This document shows positions 7,532-16,791 of a DNA stretch of 36,457 bases, piece by piece. The notes beneath the pieces were generated by a model that was not told the origin of the DNA, did not search any database, and worked only from the letters and a program-made list of their open reading frames with translations. Origin of the DNA: a virus. Position 1 is the stretch's first letter. Each line of letters opens with the position of its first letter. The stretch covers positions 1 to 36,457 of the IMG/VR virus record IMGVR_UViG_3300028577_000004; one strand, given 5' to 3'. The position numbers and the translations under genes are program-made.

Positions 7532-8676
7532 TATTTTTCCTCAACCCATTCAACGCCATTACTTTTAAGTATTCTACCATCTTTAGATTTGATTTTTTTG
7601 CCAGCAAATTCACGCGCAGAAGGAAGCCCTTGAAACTTTTTGCTACTAGTTTTGGTGGGCAATTCTTCTTTAACACTAGGCAATTCTTTTTCAATTTCTT
7701 TAGCTCTTTTACGAACTTTAGTTTCTAAATCACGCGGCTGAATATTATTATTTTCTTCCATTATTTGTTCGTATGCCATCTCTAAAGATTGAGCTTCATT
7801 CGCACTTTTTATTTCTCTCTTTAGAATTTCTTCTTGCGCTTTACGTGGCAAATTTAATCCGGCTTTGGTTCTTTGAGCTGCTTCTATCTTTGCCTTGCCA
7901 ACCGGCCCCCGAAGTTCTAGAGCCTTTTCATTGGCCAATTCTCCAACTAACGTTACAAATCGCGCATCAGACTCATTAAAGGCAGTAAGCAACTTTTCTG
8001 GTATTAAACCAGTTGCACCGCTTGTTACATTTCCTGCACGAACTAATTCAAGAGCTTCTCGAGCAAGATCCCCTCTTTTTTTTGCACTCGTTACATATTG
8101 AGTCATTTTGTCTAAAAACGACTTGTTTGATTTATCAACAGATAATTGTTGAGCAGGCGTAAGATTACTTGACGCAGAAGCTGGAGCTGCCAAGGATTGA
8201 GCCAATGATGGCTTTTGTTTTTTTACAGCACCAATTTGTTGTTGTGCTTGCTGTATTTGTTGAGATAATTCTTGCTGTTCTCTGCCACCATATTCAGGTT
8301 GCTTCGTCCCTGTAAATTCAGGACGATAAGGGAATTGAGATTTTTGTTGCTGTCCTAAAAGAGCTTGTAATCCTTGCGTTTGTTCTGATTGTTGCTGCTG
8401 TTGTTGTTGATTTAAGCCAGAAATACCAGATGAGTATTGCTGCAATAAGGCGGTTCGCTCTTTAGGTGGTTGTTTGGAAAGAAAAAATGCTTCTTCATGA
8501 GACAAACTAGGAAACGCATTGCGTAGATCTCTAGCTTCTTTTTGCTCTTGCATTGCATTCAATTTAGATTCAGCTAATGCTTGGATTCCCTCAGATAAAG
8601 CACTTCCTATGCCACCACCTATTAAGGAGCCTACTCCTGCTGCTCCGCCAGATCTTGGTATTGATTGTATTGCCAT
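7531..8676 (-). CDS. Probable internal virion / ejection protein, Gln-rich
   Basis: This 381-residue protein has a Gly-rich N-terminus (GGAAGVGSLIGGGIGSAL), a strongly Gln-rich segment at about residues 90-150 (QQQQQQQSEQTQ, then QQELSQQIQQAQQQIG), and a charged helical C-terminal half with a block of Lys and Glu. The neighbours on both sides are similar helical or Gly/Gln-rich proteins, and the stop overlaps the next start as TAATG. This fits one of the two or three ejection proteins that podoviruses carry. No enzymatic motif such as a transglycosylase is visible. Confidence 0.65.
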   Translation of the reverse strand: MAIQSIPRSGGAAGVGSLIGGGIGSALSEGIQALAESKLNAMQEQKEARDLRNAFPSLSHEEAFFLSKQPPKERTALLQQYSSGISGLNQQQQQQQSEQTQGLQALLGQQQKSQFPYRPEFTGTKQPEYGGREQQELSQQIQQAQQQIGAVKKQKPSLAQSLAAPASASSNLTPAQQLSVDKSNKSFLDKMTQYVTSAKKRGDLAREALELVRAGNVTSGATGLIPEKLLTAFNESDARFVTLVGELANEKALELRGPVGKAKIEAAQRTKAGLNLPRKAQEEILKREIKSANEAQSLEMAYEQIMEENNNIQPRDLETKVRKRAKEIEKELPSVKEELPTKTSSKKFQGLPSAREFAGKKIKSKDGRILKSNGVEWVEEK

Positions 8677-8690
8677 GGGTTACTCCTTTA

Positions 8691-9329
8691 TTACATTGGA
8701 AAGTATTTGTTACCATAAAAAGATCCCGCTGCTTGACCAAATCCCTTAGCGGCAGAACCTAGCCCAGGCATTAGTTGTTGCAATAGTTCTTGTAACGCAC
8801 CTGCTTGTGCTGGTCGATGAAGAGTTTCAAATGGTGATCGCAGCCCCATATTCAGTTGCTCTAATGCTTGGCCTCTATTTTGGAATCCATATTGTTGTTT
8901 TAAAGCACCTAACTCTGATGCTAATCCCGCACCTGCTGCCCCTAAAGAACCAGTAAAGTCAGAACTTCCCGCTGTATCAGATCCACCCATTGAAGTAAAC
9001 CGCTCTGCAAGAGAAGGAACTATATTCCCTTGAAATTGTTGTGTAGCATAATTCTCAATATCTCCAAATCCCTCATACGGGTTCTGTAAATTACCTAATC
9101 CCATTTGAAGAATTTGTTGTAATGCACCAAATTGTTCGGGAGTTACATTGGGAACTTGCTGCATCTTTTCACTTCGACCTGCGAAGAAATGTTTTATCCC
9201 GCGACCAATTCTTTTAGGAATACCATATTGTTGCTCTCCCATTTGATATTGAGGCGGATATTGGGATGGCAAATTTTGCAATGCTTGCATGCCATTTCCT
9301 TGATTCATCATCGGTAAATTCATTGCCAT
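8691..9329 (-). CDS. Probable internal virion protein (Met/Gln/Gly-rich)
   Basis: This 212-residue protein begins MAMNLPMMNQGNGMQALQ and is rich in Gln, Gly and aromatic residues. A basic patch (IPKRIGRGIKHFFAGRSEK) lies near residue 45, and a middle section reads IVPSLAERFTSMGGSDTAGS. It ends with a Gly/Ala hydrophobic segment and YFPM. It lies between the tail protein genes and two other ejection-protein candidates and is read in the same direction. The role is assigned by position and composition only. Confidence 0.6.
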   Translation of the reverse strand: MAMNLPMMNQGNGMQALQNLPSQYPPQYQMGEQQYGIPKRIGRGIKHFFAGRSEKMQQVPNVTPEQFGALQQILQMGLGNLQNPYEGFGDIENYATQQFQGNIVPSLAERFTSMGGSDTAGSSDFTGSLGAAGAGLASELGALKQQYGFQNRGQALEQLNMGLRSPFETLHRPAQAGALQELLQQLMPGLGSAAKGFGQAAGSFYGNKYFPM

Positions 9330-9338
9330 AATACTCTC

Positions 9339-9890
9339 CTAGTTTTGTAAATACTCAAGTACAACGTAAACGATATTAAAATTAGATCTATTGATAGTAC
9401 CAGTATTTATTATTACATTTGTTCCATCAATATCAATTTGAACTTGATCAGTAGCTGCAGCATTCGATGTATAAGGTATTGGAATATAGTTCTTTGCTGT
9501 AGTATCACTTGCACATCCGTATATCCTGGTAAAGGTAGTCATAGGAGTACACGTTATTCCATGAGCAACGGATTTTGCACCTGCATTAGGCAAAGCCCCA
9601 AAATTAATTACCTTACGCAGTACTTGCCTGTCTTCAGCGACTTGGTCAGTAGCTGAACTTAAAGCAGGATTACTAAAGAACGTCTGCCCATTCACAAACT
9701 CAGAAAGAACATACTTGCCCGTATCTTTAATGTTAAGAACGTTCACAATGTTGTTGATTTGTTGGTGAAGATTGACGATCAGTTTCTTAAAATCATCACT
9801 CGTAACATCAACTTTTTCAATCTCACTGACGTCCCATATCTGGGTAGTTTGTAGGAAAGCACCAAATTGGTCTGCGTCTTGTAAAGCCAT
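9339..9890 (-). CDS. Conserved structural protein (183 aa)
   Basis: I set the start at the ATG at 9890 (MALQDADQFGAFL), which overlaps the stop of the large tail gene as TAATG. A longer frame from 9917 lacks that support. Residues about 25-60 form an amphipathic helix (VTSDDFKKLIVNLHQQINNIVN). The C-terminal half is beta-rich (FGALPNAGAKSVAHGI, then TFTRIYGCASD, and FNIVYVVLEYLQN) and resembles small receptor-binding or tail-tip domains of phages. It may be a tail-tip or fibre-attachment protein. The family is not recognised. Confidence 0.7.
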   Translation of the reverse strand: MALQDADQFGAFLQTTQIWDVSEIEKVDVTSDDFKKLIVNLHQQINNIVNVLNIKDTGKYVLSEFVNGQTFFSNPALSSATDQVAEDRQVLRKVINFGALPNAGAKSVAHGITCTPMTTFTRIYGCASDTTAKNYIPIPYTSNAAATDQVQIDIDGTNVIINTGTINRSNFNIVYVVLEYLQN

Positions 9891-12244
9891 TATTGCAATC
9901 TCCCAATCGGTTGACAATACAGCGCCATCCCGTGTAATTCGAATTGGTCCAATGTTATTTTCGGGTCAATCATTTGGTCAAAAGAGAAAGACATTGCTAT
10001 CTGGATAAAGGTTCCGTAGGATTGGAAATTTATCGGGTGCCAAAGGATCTTTTGCTGTAACTCAAACGGATAGTACCGTGGATCGTAAGGTGCCGTTTCA
10101 AGAACACCATTACCCATGCGAGCACCAGTAAACTGTCCTTCAGAAAGCATACTGGTCTCACTCGATGAAGGATAATAGTCAACCGTAATGGATACGCCAC
10201 CAACAATTTGACCATCTACAAGGTCGCCTGTTTTGGTTACACCGAAATCTATTTTGGATAGATAAAAGTTGCGATCTTTATCCACATACGGATTCCATTG
10301 TTTACTGCGAATTTGAATGTTAGACACACGAGCAGCAGTGCCTCCTCCAGAATACGTTCCTGAGGTAAGTGGAGCAAATATTCTTCCAGTTGTATCAATC
10401 GTTATGGTATTGGCATCAACTACAGTAAATACCTGGAATATATTGCCGTTCAATGTAGCCATTGTTGTTGCATCGCCAACGATATTCTCTAAAAGGATAA
10501 AGTCTTGGTCCCAATCAAATTCTATAGGGTTTGCTGTAAGATTATGATTCACGATAGTTAGTGTCAGTATTCCTGTTGCAGCATATGTTATATTAGTCAC
10601 CTGCATTGCTGCGGCGTTGCGTGCTAATTCTGGATCAAGAACAAGGATATATCCTTCGGGAGTGCCACATAATATCTGGCGTTGGTTTGCTTGTATTACG
10701 TTACTATTCCAAGAGAACCCGGCATTTTCCCATTTTATGGGAGATGATGATGCCCATGTCATATCTGTTGCTTGTTCAAAATATCCAAAGGTAGTTAAGC
10801 AATCATCATTGAGAGCCCATGAACCGTTTTTATAGTTGTATACAAGAACTTGGTTAGGAAACTTCTGCGTAGGTTCTTTTAAATCGTCTACAAATGTCCA
10901 GTAGACCAACTCAGTATAATAATCGCGAATACCAGCAGTTCTTACGGGAGCATTATTCTTCGTTTGGAAGTCAAATACGGTATCGGGTATCTTGTCGTCA
11001 ATACGAGAAGTGTTCGTGCCTGAACACGCATGTATCCCAGATTGGCCTATGCCAAGAACCGCTTGGTCAAAAGGAACAACGCTGAAGGTCGATTGACTAC
11101 CAAGCTCTGTGTTTATTTTTTGCCATACAAACGGAAGTACTTGGTTATTGGTATATACAAGTTCCCAGGTAGAGCGCTCAAAATAGACGATCAGACGATC
11201 TTTAATAAATTCAGCAGATATTATCTGTTCATCAGTTGCGGCGTCAACATAACCGCCACCTGCGGCCACATTACCTGAAGTATCGGTAGTATTTTTCTCG
11301 TACCACGCATTAACGGCAAACGGAGATCCATAAAAACAATAACGAGCCCTATTAGTATATGCAGTTGCGGTCCCTTCATATATTGGACCAACGCCGCTAT
11401 ATGAGCTATTGTCATTTTCAATTGTGTTAAGCAAAATTAATCTGTTCTTAAAAACAACTATCAATCGGGCCGTCTGAACAAAGGGTCCTGTTTTTGGCGC
11501 TAATCCAGTCGGTCTAAAAAAGAAAGCATCTACTCCTGATCGAGAAACCCAATTAGTACCGTCATATGTCCATATAGGGTCATCAGTTAGTGAAGGTTGG
11601 TTTATTCCCGTTGTCGCATTAAAATTTGTGACAAATAAAACGGTAGTTCCAGCTACACTTTCCCAATTAGTTGACCAAAAATAATTAATATCAGTACCAT
11701 CCCATAAAGCCGTTCCTGATCTATCCCATGCTCCACCACTAAAGAGATAAGCAAACTGAGTATCGAAGGCAAAAGTAGGATGATTATTAATGCTTCCCGA
11801 TTCATATTGCGTTATGCCCATTACAGGTAACGAGGGATAAAAATAGAGCGCTGTTGCGGGAGCGGCTCCGGTAATTATTACTTGTCCTGTTGTCGTATCA
11901 AAAGTTCCGGTTGCAGTACCTGTTGAAAGCATGTTCGCAGGATTCCCGGCAACATTAACCGTGAACATTTGTGTTCCCACTGAGAACATCTGTCCTACTG
12001 CAAATTTACCAGGAACTGATACTGTTTTATCTCCTGCCCCGTCGGTATTCCCCAAATTAACTCTAAGCCTAGTATTAAGTTGTGAGGTCCCCATCCATCG
12101 GGTTCCAAATCTTTTGCGAACGCGACCACGAAATACATATGCATTTTGCAGATAATCAAAAGCATCCTCTGGTATGAGCCATGGCTTCGTATCGGTCTGC
12201 TTTCCAGAATTGAATGGTGCTATTAAAAATCTATCAAATGCCAT
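9890..12244 (-). CDS. Large tail (nozzle / DNA-stabilisation) protein
   Basis: At 784 residues this is the largest protein of the genome. The opening (MAFDRFLIAPFNSGKQTD, then LQNAYVFRGRVRKRFGTRW) is the typical start of podovirus tail-tube proteins of the P22 gp10 / T7 gp12 type, where gene-product copies form the nozzle below the adaptor and retain the packaged DNA. The rest is beta-propeller-like, with repeated W, Y and GT.(W/Y) strands (for example TYDGTNWVSRSG and GSWALNDDC). Near residues 560-650 an FCCH-like insert occurs (NITYAATGILTLTIVNHNL). The gene lies between a fibre-like protein and the 183-residue protein. Confidence 0.75.
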   Translation of the reverse strand: MAFDRFLIAPFNSGKQTDTKPWLIPEDAFDYLQNAYVFRGRVRKRFGTRWMGTSQLNTRLRVNLGNTDGAGDKTVSVPGKFAVGQMFSVGTQMFTVNVAGNPANMLSTGTATGTFDTTTGQVIITGAAPATALYFYPSLPVMGITQYESGSINNHPTFAFDTQFAYLFSGGAWDRSGTALWDGTDINYFWSTNWESVAGTTVLFVTNFNATTGINQPSLTDDPIWTYDGTNWVSRSGVDAFFFRPTGLAPKTGPFVQTARLIVVFKNRLILLNTIENDNSSYSGVGPIYEGTATAYTNRARYCFYGSPFAVNAWYEKNTTDTSGNVAAGGGYVDAATDEQIISAEFIKDRLIVYFERSTWELVYTNNQVLPFVWQKINTELGSQSTFSVVPFDQAVLGIGQSGIHACSGTNTSRIDDKIPDTVFDFQTKNNAPVRTAGIRDYYTELVYWTFVDDLKEPTQKFPNQVLVYNYKNGSWALNDDCLTTFGYFEQATDMTWASSSPIKWENAGFSWNSNVIQANQRQILCGTPEGYILVLDPELARNAAAMQVTNITYAATGILTLTIVNHNLTANPIEFDWDQDFILLENIVGDATTMATLNGNIFQVFTVVDANTITIDTTGRIFAPLTSGTYSGGGTAARVSNIQIRSKQWNPYVDKDRNFYLSKIDFGVTKTGDLVDGQIVGGVSITVDYYPSSSETSMLSEGQFTGARMGNGVLETAPYDPRYYPFELQQKILWHPINFQSYGTFIQIAMSFSFDQMIDPKITLDQFELHGMALYCQPIGRLQ

Positions 12245-12253
12245 TGTATCTCC

Positions 12254-12868
12254 TTAAAGTCCAACTACAAACCAAGTAAAATCTGCTGTCCCACCAATAG
12301 CGGCGCTTGATCGTGCTACGAATTGCAAATTAGTAAAAGACTGCAAGAAAGGTGTTGTGGTTATAGTTGCGCCCGAGCTAATCCGCGTTAATTGAGGAGC
12401 AGATGTTTGCGTAGTAAATCCGGGGAAAGAAGGTATTTCTGTGGCATAAACTACGGTAAATAAACCAGGAGCAGCCAATGTCGCTCTTCCCCACGCCATC
12501 TTCAATCCACATGGAAGGTAGCACCAGCCATTAGCGGCATTAGTACCGCCAAGAACATAGCCGGTCATAGGAAGTTGCACCACACCCAATGAAGTTGTTT
12601 TATTAATATAAAGTTCGTTTACTCCAGTGCTTGCATTCAAGGCTGAATACATGCCAATTTGCCCAGCGGCAAAAGCAGATCCAACAGGAGGAATAGACCC
12701 CTGAACTGGCAAATAAAGCCAATTGAAGCCAGAATTAGTGTTCAAAGAAGCGCTTGAGTTGTTAGCATTCCCTGCTATAGCGCCAAGAGCGGTAAAGTTG
12801 CCCAGAATTTGACCCTGGGAAATTGAAAGTTGATCTGTTGATTGTGGAATCAGTGCATTATAAGCCAT
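12254..12868 (-). CDS. Tail-fibre-like protein with gp53-like C-terminus
   Basis: This 204-residue protein has an N-terminus found in small tail proteins (MAYNALIPQSTDQLSISQGQ) and a short linker (GQIGMYSALNAS). Its C-terminal domain reads WCYLPCGLKMAWGRAT, YATEIPSFPGF, and finally GTADFTWFVVGL. The W-G pattern in the middle with a closing W-F-V/A-I/V-G is typical of the tail-fibre gp53-like C-terminal domain, which trimerises and binds receptors. It sits between the adaptor candidate and the large tail protein, away from the main fibre array. Confidence 0.75.
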   Translation of the reverse strand: MAYNALIPQSTDQLSISQGQILGNFTALGAIAGNANNSSASLNTNSGFNWLYLPVQGSIPPVGSAFAAGQIGMYSALNASTGVNELYINKTTSLGVVQLPMTGYVLGGTNAANGWCYLPCGLKMAWGRATLAAPGLFTVVYATEIPSFPGFTTQTSAPQLTRISSGATITTTPFLQSFTNLQFVARSSAAIGGTADFTWFVVGL

Positions 12869-12877
12869 TCTATCTCC

Positions 12878-14023
12878 TTAAAAGTTATTACCCCAACCAT
12901 TCCAACCGAAGTTCCTACCGCCTGTTTGTTCAGAATATATGGAAGCAGTTCGTTCGTTGGTGTGTTGAATAAGGGTTCTTCGATTACATAAATTCATCTG
13001 CATGCGAAATTCAGGCATTATCATTTGCACTGAATCCATATCCATACGATCTTCAAATATTTTCTTTGCAGCCATGTAACTAATAAACTGCCAATATTCG
13101 TTTAGCTCAGGAAGAGAGGATGTTTGTAGTAATTGCGTTGGCGCTTGATATACTTCAAAATTGACCCTGTACGGTTGATCGGGAATCGGACGTACAGTAA
13201 ACTTATTTTGGTAATAAAGTATTGCCTGAGGCAAAGCGATTACCTGCGGAACTGTTTGTGAATTTATCTTCTCGTTGGCACCAGGAGCTGATGAAAATGT
13301 AATCGTATATACTCCCGTTGCATAGTTGATAGTATTATTCGCTATAAGATCTGCCGGATAACGTGGCGGAGCGAGTAAGGCCGCGTTATAAGCTGCATCA
13401 TTAGGAGAATATAAGTTCCCGTATACCGTTGTATTTCCTGTCGCGGGATCAATCAAAGGAACATCAACTAAAGATAGCCCCTCAAGAGTCGTACTGAGAG
13501 AACTGAACAGTACTTGGCGCTGTAACAACGCTATGTGCTGACGGAAGTTACTTGGCGTAATAGATTGCTGCGTATTGATTACACCAGTAAACGTTGTTGT
13601 AATGCCATCGCCAATATGCGCTGTCGATTGTATGAAGTTGATTTTAGGGTATACGCCGAAAAATTGTTGACGGTCTTGCATCCATAAGGCCTGATATCCG
13701 GCAATAAAAGCTGGGGGATGGACCGTCAAATACTTGTTCTGAAAGTTATATAATGGGTTATTTTGCGCTGACGGATTAGTACCAAAAGATGCAATGTCGG
13801 TTGGGTATTCATCTTGGTACGGATTAGTATAGAACGTGAATTCTTTTCTAAGATTGAATGTTCTTAAATGCTCGGGGAAATCATACACAACGCACGTATT
13901 AATATAATTATTAAGATCATCGGTCGTTAATTGCGTTTCAGATGGTGACCGTGTAAGACGTCGGACTTTAATTTGTATTGCTTCAAGCGTCGTCTGTGGC
14001 GCAATAGTTGGATATGTGGGCAT
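12878..14023 (-). CDS. Head-tail adaptor/connector candidate
   Basis: This 381-residue protein has a helical N-terminal domain (LEAIQIKVRRLTRSPSETQL, then DDLNNYINTCVVYDFPEHLR) and later the helical segment YWQFISYMAAKKIFEDRMD near residue 320. The N-terminal segment resembles podovirus adaptor proteins that sit under the portal. The middle carries a beta insert (TAHIGDGITTTFTG and NYATGVYTITFSSAPG). It is located between the FCCH-type proteins and the tail proteins, the expected place for an adaptor. I assign it from position and this pattern. Confidence 0.6.
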   Translation of the reverse strand: MPTYPTIAPQTTLEAIQIKVRRLTRSPSETQLTTDDLNNYINTCVVYDFPEHLRTFNLRKEFTFYTNPYQDEYPTDIASFGTNPSAQNNPLYNFQNKYLTVHPPAFIAGYQALWMQDRQQFFGVYPKINFIQSTAHIGDGITTTFTGVINTQQSITPSNFRQHIALLQRQVLFSSLSTTLEGLSLVDVPLIDPATGNTTVYGNLYSPNDAAYNAALLAPPRYPADLIANNTINYATGVYTITFSSAPGANEKINSQTVPQVIALPQAILYYQNKFTVRPIPDQPYRVNFEVYQAPTQLLQTSSLPELNEYWQFISYMAAKKIFEDRMDMDSVQMIMPEFRMQMNLCNRRTLIQHTNERTASIYSEQTGGRNFGWNGWGNNF

Positions 14024-14060
14024 TCTCTCTCCTCAAGGTTTTTTGTTCAAGCTTAGCATA

Positions 14061-14423
14061 CTAAAGTTGATTCACAACAGCTGCTTTAAGAGTTGCAGAT
14101 ATTTCCCCAATCGGCACTACTTGCGGACACACATCAATGAATGGTCCCAAACCAACAGGTACGACAAATGGTGCAAATTGCGTTGTATCAATAGCGATGG
14201 TAAACGTTGTTGTTCCCGTAACTAAAATAGGAGAAGTGAGTTGATTAATCTGTTGCATTCCACAAGCAGGAGGAATATCAAATCGAACAATCGTTCCATC
14301 AACATACCCATGATCGAACGTTGTTGTTACCGTAGCGGCAGTAGCGTTAGTAATCGAAGATATTAAGCGCATTGCAGGGCCATAAACAGGCGTTCTATAC
14401 GCATAGCATTGATAATCAGCCAT
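14061..14423 (-). CDS. FCCH-like domain structural protein (small)
   Basis: I choose the ATG at 14423 (MADYQCYAYRTPVYGPA), because an AGGAGA site precedes it by five bases. The longer frame from 14444 lacks one. The 120-residue product is mainly one beta domain: ITNATAATVTTTFDHGYVDG, RFDIPPACGMQQIN, then TTTFTIAIDTTQF. The pattern (..H G...G....F..P...GM..(I/L)N.......T...I..DT..F) also occurs in the products of 14956-16062 and, more loosely, 9890-12244, and matches the FCCH-type fold used as a decoration module in phage structural proteins. Confidence 0.7.
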   Translation of the reverse strand: MADYQCYAYRTPVYGPAMRLISSITNATAATVTTTFDHGYVDGTIVRFDIPPACGMQQINQLTSPILVTGTTTFTIAIDTTQFAPFVVPVGLGPFIDVCPQVVPIGEISATLKAAVVNQL

Positions 14424-14444
14424 CACTTCTCCTATAAAGTTCAA

Positions 14445-14855
14445 TTATTTAAGTATCGTTACTGTTTCAATATTAGCAGGAGATAACTCGTTGAGCTCTG
14501 AAACATCCATAAATTCTAATGGTTCAAAAGTACAACGTCTTCGTTTTTTGGAGACCATCATACTTTGCTTACCGTGCTCATCCATCTTATAGGTGTGTTC
14601 GGGATACCAGCAATTATTGGACAAATGATGAGCTACTCCCCGAGGAAGAGTGTATATTTCGCCGTCATTAAGCGAGAAAGTTTCAATTTCATCTTCACGG
14701 TATTTTCTAAACGAGAATGACAGATTCCCGCCCGGTACTTCAAAGAAACGGAATATGCCACGTACCATCTCTCTATCTCTATCTCTTAGATATTTCAGGT
14801 CTTTCCCTTTTATTGGGAGATTACTCTTTAGGTCTTTTTTTTGTTCTATAGCCAT
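14445..14855 (-). CDS. Conserved phage structural-region protein (136 aa)
   Basis: This 136-residue protein is highly charged. The N-terminus (LPIKGKDLKYLRDRDREMVR) is followed by a beta-rich core (GIFRFFEVPGGNLSFSFRKY, then FSLNDGEIYTLPRGVAHHL) and a Lys/Arg cluster (SKKRRRCTFEPLEF). The core resembles a small cupin-like or capsid-decoration fold with HH in a turn, but I do not see a confident family match. It lies between two FCCH-type genes downstream of the capsid gene, so a virion role is likely. Confidence 0.65.
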   Translation of the reverse strand: MAIEQKKDLKSNLPIKGKDLKYLRDRDREMVRGIFRFFEVPGGNLSFSFRKYREDEIETFSLNDGEIYTLPRGVAHHLSNNCWYPEHTYKMDEHGKQSMMVSKKRRRCTFEPLEFMDVSELNELSPANIETVTILK

Positions 14856-14893
14856 TATTTTCCTTAATCAATTGCCGACATTTTGTAGATAAC

Positions 14894-14918
14894 TGGGGAA
14901 CCCGAGTTGAGTTCCCCA
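14894..14918. terminator. Hairpin without clear T tract
   Basis: TGGGGAAC (14894-14901) and GTTCCCCA (14911-14918) form a perfect 8-bp stem with a 9-base loop in the gap between the 368-residue and 136-residue genes. Neither side is followed by a run of T, so it may be a processing or pausing site rather than a full terminator. Confidence 0.4.
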
Positions 14919-14955
14919 CGAAAACGTATATTTCAAATAAGATCAGACGAGTCTG

Positions 14956-16062
14956 TTATAGTCCGCCGAAGCTTGACTTACCAGCTTGCCAGTACACTAC
15001 GTCACCAGTTACTGAACCAGCAGGACCGCCAATTGCAGCACCACTTACCGTACCTAAACCACCTGTTCCAAGTAACATACCAAGAACGCCCGTATTAGTT
15101 GTTGCATCAGCAAGTAAACCTGATTGGGTATTAGGAATTTGCAATCCACCAATTGTTGGAACTTGAGAAGCAGCAGTTACTAATGAGGTTGCAGTATCTT
15201 CACCAAAAGGAATTAAGATTGGGAATGATGAAGGTTGTTGTGCGATTGTTGGGAAAGTAAATGCAGTGAAAGCCGTTGTATCAATATTGATGGTGATATT
15301 GTAATCATCAACAACGCTTACAACGATTGCAGCCAAATAGTTGTTTTCAGGAACTGGATTCAATTGAATCATTCCAGAAACAGCAGGAATTGAGAATCTG
15401 ATCTCTTGACCAGGAGTCAACCCATGCGCTACTGAGGTAGATATTTGAGCGTTTACTGCGCGAGTAATATTGGTAATGTAACGACGTTTTGGATAGAAGA
15501 GTGAAGATGCGTTCACAATTCTATAGAAGCCAGCACCACCAATAGCACCAGGAGCGGTTGCTAAAACGTTAGTAGCGGTCAATAAAGTGAAATTGGTGTT
15601 TAAAGTAACCGCACCAACAACCATATCGATACCATTAACATCTGTTTGAGCAGTATTACTCATACGAACAACAGTTCCAACTGCGATACCAGCGGTAGAA
15701 CCGGTAGACACAACAGGTTGAACTGCGTTAGTAGAAGCGGTAGTTGCAACAGGATTGCCAACTAATGGCAATGCGCCAATTGATTGACCAGATGGATCAT
15801 AAAGAGTAAAACCACCTGATACCAATGTATCGCCAGTTACTACTTGGCCGCCGTTTGCATAATATTGAACTATACCTGTTCCCGCAGCCATACCACGTTG
15901 CCAGTAGAAACTGTTACCATATGCCGCAGCGCCGCCTACAGTGCCGAATCTTGTATAGTTGAATACGCGCATCCAATCAACGTTTGAAGGGATGACGACG
16001 ACACGATTTACGATAGTAGCAGGAGCTATAAATGAACCCTGCGAAAGAATAGTTCCGTCCAT
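14956..16062 (-). CDS. Capsid-associated structural protein with FCCH-like domain
   Basis: This 368-residue protein lies immediately downstream of the last capsid exon, with an AAGGAGAG site before its ATG. The N-terminal domain (MDGTILSQGSFIAPATIVNR to about residue 60, ending YGNSFYWQRGMA) is found in small capsid-decoration or head-fibre proteins. Residues about 200-280 form the FCCH-like module (TRAVNAQISTSVAHGLTPG, RFSIPAVSGMIQLN, INIDTTAFTAF). The C-terminus is Gly-rich, with VVYWQAGKSSFGGL. It is a plausible head decoration or cement protein. FCCH modules are common in such phage proteins. Confidence 0.7.
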   Translation of the reverse strand: MDGTILSQGSFIAPATIVNRVVVIPSNVDWMRVFNYTRFGTVGGAAAYGNSFYWQRGMAAGTGIVQYYANGGQVVTGDTLVSGGFTLYDPSGQSIGALPLVGNPVATTASTNAVQPVVSTGSTAGIAVGTVVRMSNTAQTDVNGIDMVVGAVTLNTNFTLLTATNVLATAPGAIGGAGFYRIVNASSLFYPKRRYITNITRAVNAQISTSVAHGLTPGQEIRFSIPAVSGMIQLNPVPENNYLAAIVVSVVDDYNITINIDTTAFTAFTFPTIAQQPSSFPILIPFGEDTATSLVTAASQVPTIGGLQIPNTQSGLLADATTNTGVLGMLLGTGGLGTVSGAAIGGPAGSVTGDVVYWQAGKSSFGGL

Positions 16063-16075
16063 AATCTCTCCTTTA

Positions 16076-16108
16076 TTAAGCTAATGTTGCGCGTAAGTTA
16101 ATTACCCA
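16076..16108 (-). CDS. Major capsid protein exon 4
   Basis: Ten codons and the stop (WVINLRATLA) complete the capsid protein. The exon starts directly after the terminal G of intron 3 at 16109. Joined to exon 3 it gives EVPRITNDL|WVINLRATLA, the typical end of this N4-gp56-type capsid family. The exon is preceded by intron sequence AGTAACAGAATG, which is nearly the same as the 3' ends of introns 1 and 2. As an isolated open frame it would never be called. Confidence 0.85.
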   Translation of the reverse strand, partial: WVINLRATLA

Positions 16109-16317
16109 CATTCTGTTACTTTTGTGACCTTTTCAGGCGGGGAAACCTCTTCGGATCTCCCTCTCTATGTCGCCATAGAGTTCAGACTATCGCATCGCCT
16201 TGCGGCGTCTCTTCACTTAGTCGTTCACGCTGTAGCTAAAGCCACTTGCGCCTTGTTGTCTGCAAAGCAGAGTTCCAAGTCAATCAGAAGAGATTTTAAG
16301 ACCTCAAGGATTTTTTT
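16109..16317 (-). ncRNA. Group I intron 3 (209 nt, no ORF) in the capsid gene
   Basis: The 5' exon ends in GACCTT (16323-16318), which pairs with the intron guide GAGGTC. The last exon U pairs with G, as required for P1 of a group I intron. The core shows the R and S elements of P7 (CGACTAAGTG, and further on GCGATAGTCTG). A hairpin GACGCCGCAAGGCGATGC lies between them. The intron ends in G at 16109. Reading through instead would add a stretch beginning KKILEVLKSLLIDLELC and stop at 16225, losing WVINLRATLA. It is a minimal, ORF-less ribozyme closely related to intron 2. Confidence 0.88.
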
Positions 16318-16791
16318 AAGGTCGTTCGTGATACGAGGCACTTCGGCAAATTTATAACCAACAGAAGCGTTAAGCGCTAATGGACCATCATATATTGGTG
16401 GACGATAAATAAAGCTTGCGCTATATCCGTCTTGTTCGATACAAGCGTATGCCTCTAAACCGACGCAGAAAATATTGTAAACATTTGCGCCGTTGCTTGA
16501 AGCGTTTGCTGCAAATGATCCAATAGAACTGATAAGGAAACGAAGGTTACCAATCGCTCCCCATTCGCTGCGCAACGCGTTCATAGGTGAAGGATACTGA
16601 TTTTGATGGATAAATCCGGCAACTGCATCCAAGTTACCCGTTAATTGGGTTGAGCATAATGCAAAGTACGCATCACGAACTGGCGCTGTACCGAACTTAT
16701 CTTCACCTTCAATGTTATCCATAATTGTGTATGCATTGTTATTAAGCAATGTACGCACAACAGCATCAACGTCTGAACGTGTGATTTCAGT
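16318..16791 (-). CDS. Major capsid protein exon 3 (largest)
   Basis: 158 codons encode the central and C-terminal part of the N4-gp56-type capsid protein, including DAVVRTLLNNNAYTIMDNIE, GTAPVRDAYFAL, YPSPMNALRSEWGAIGN, YNIFCVGLEAYACIEQDG and GYKFAEVPRITNDL. The exon begins after the terminal G of intron 2 at 16792 with codon ACT. It ends at 16318 with CTT, the last base of P1 of intron 3. An apparent TTG start at 16794 is only the intron-exon border. The joined phase is intact on both sides. Confidence 0.9.
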
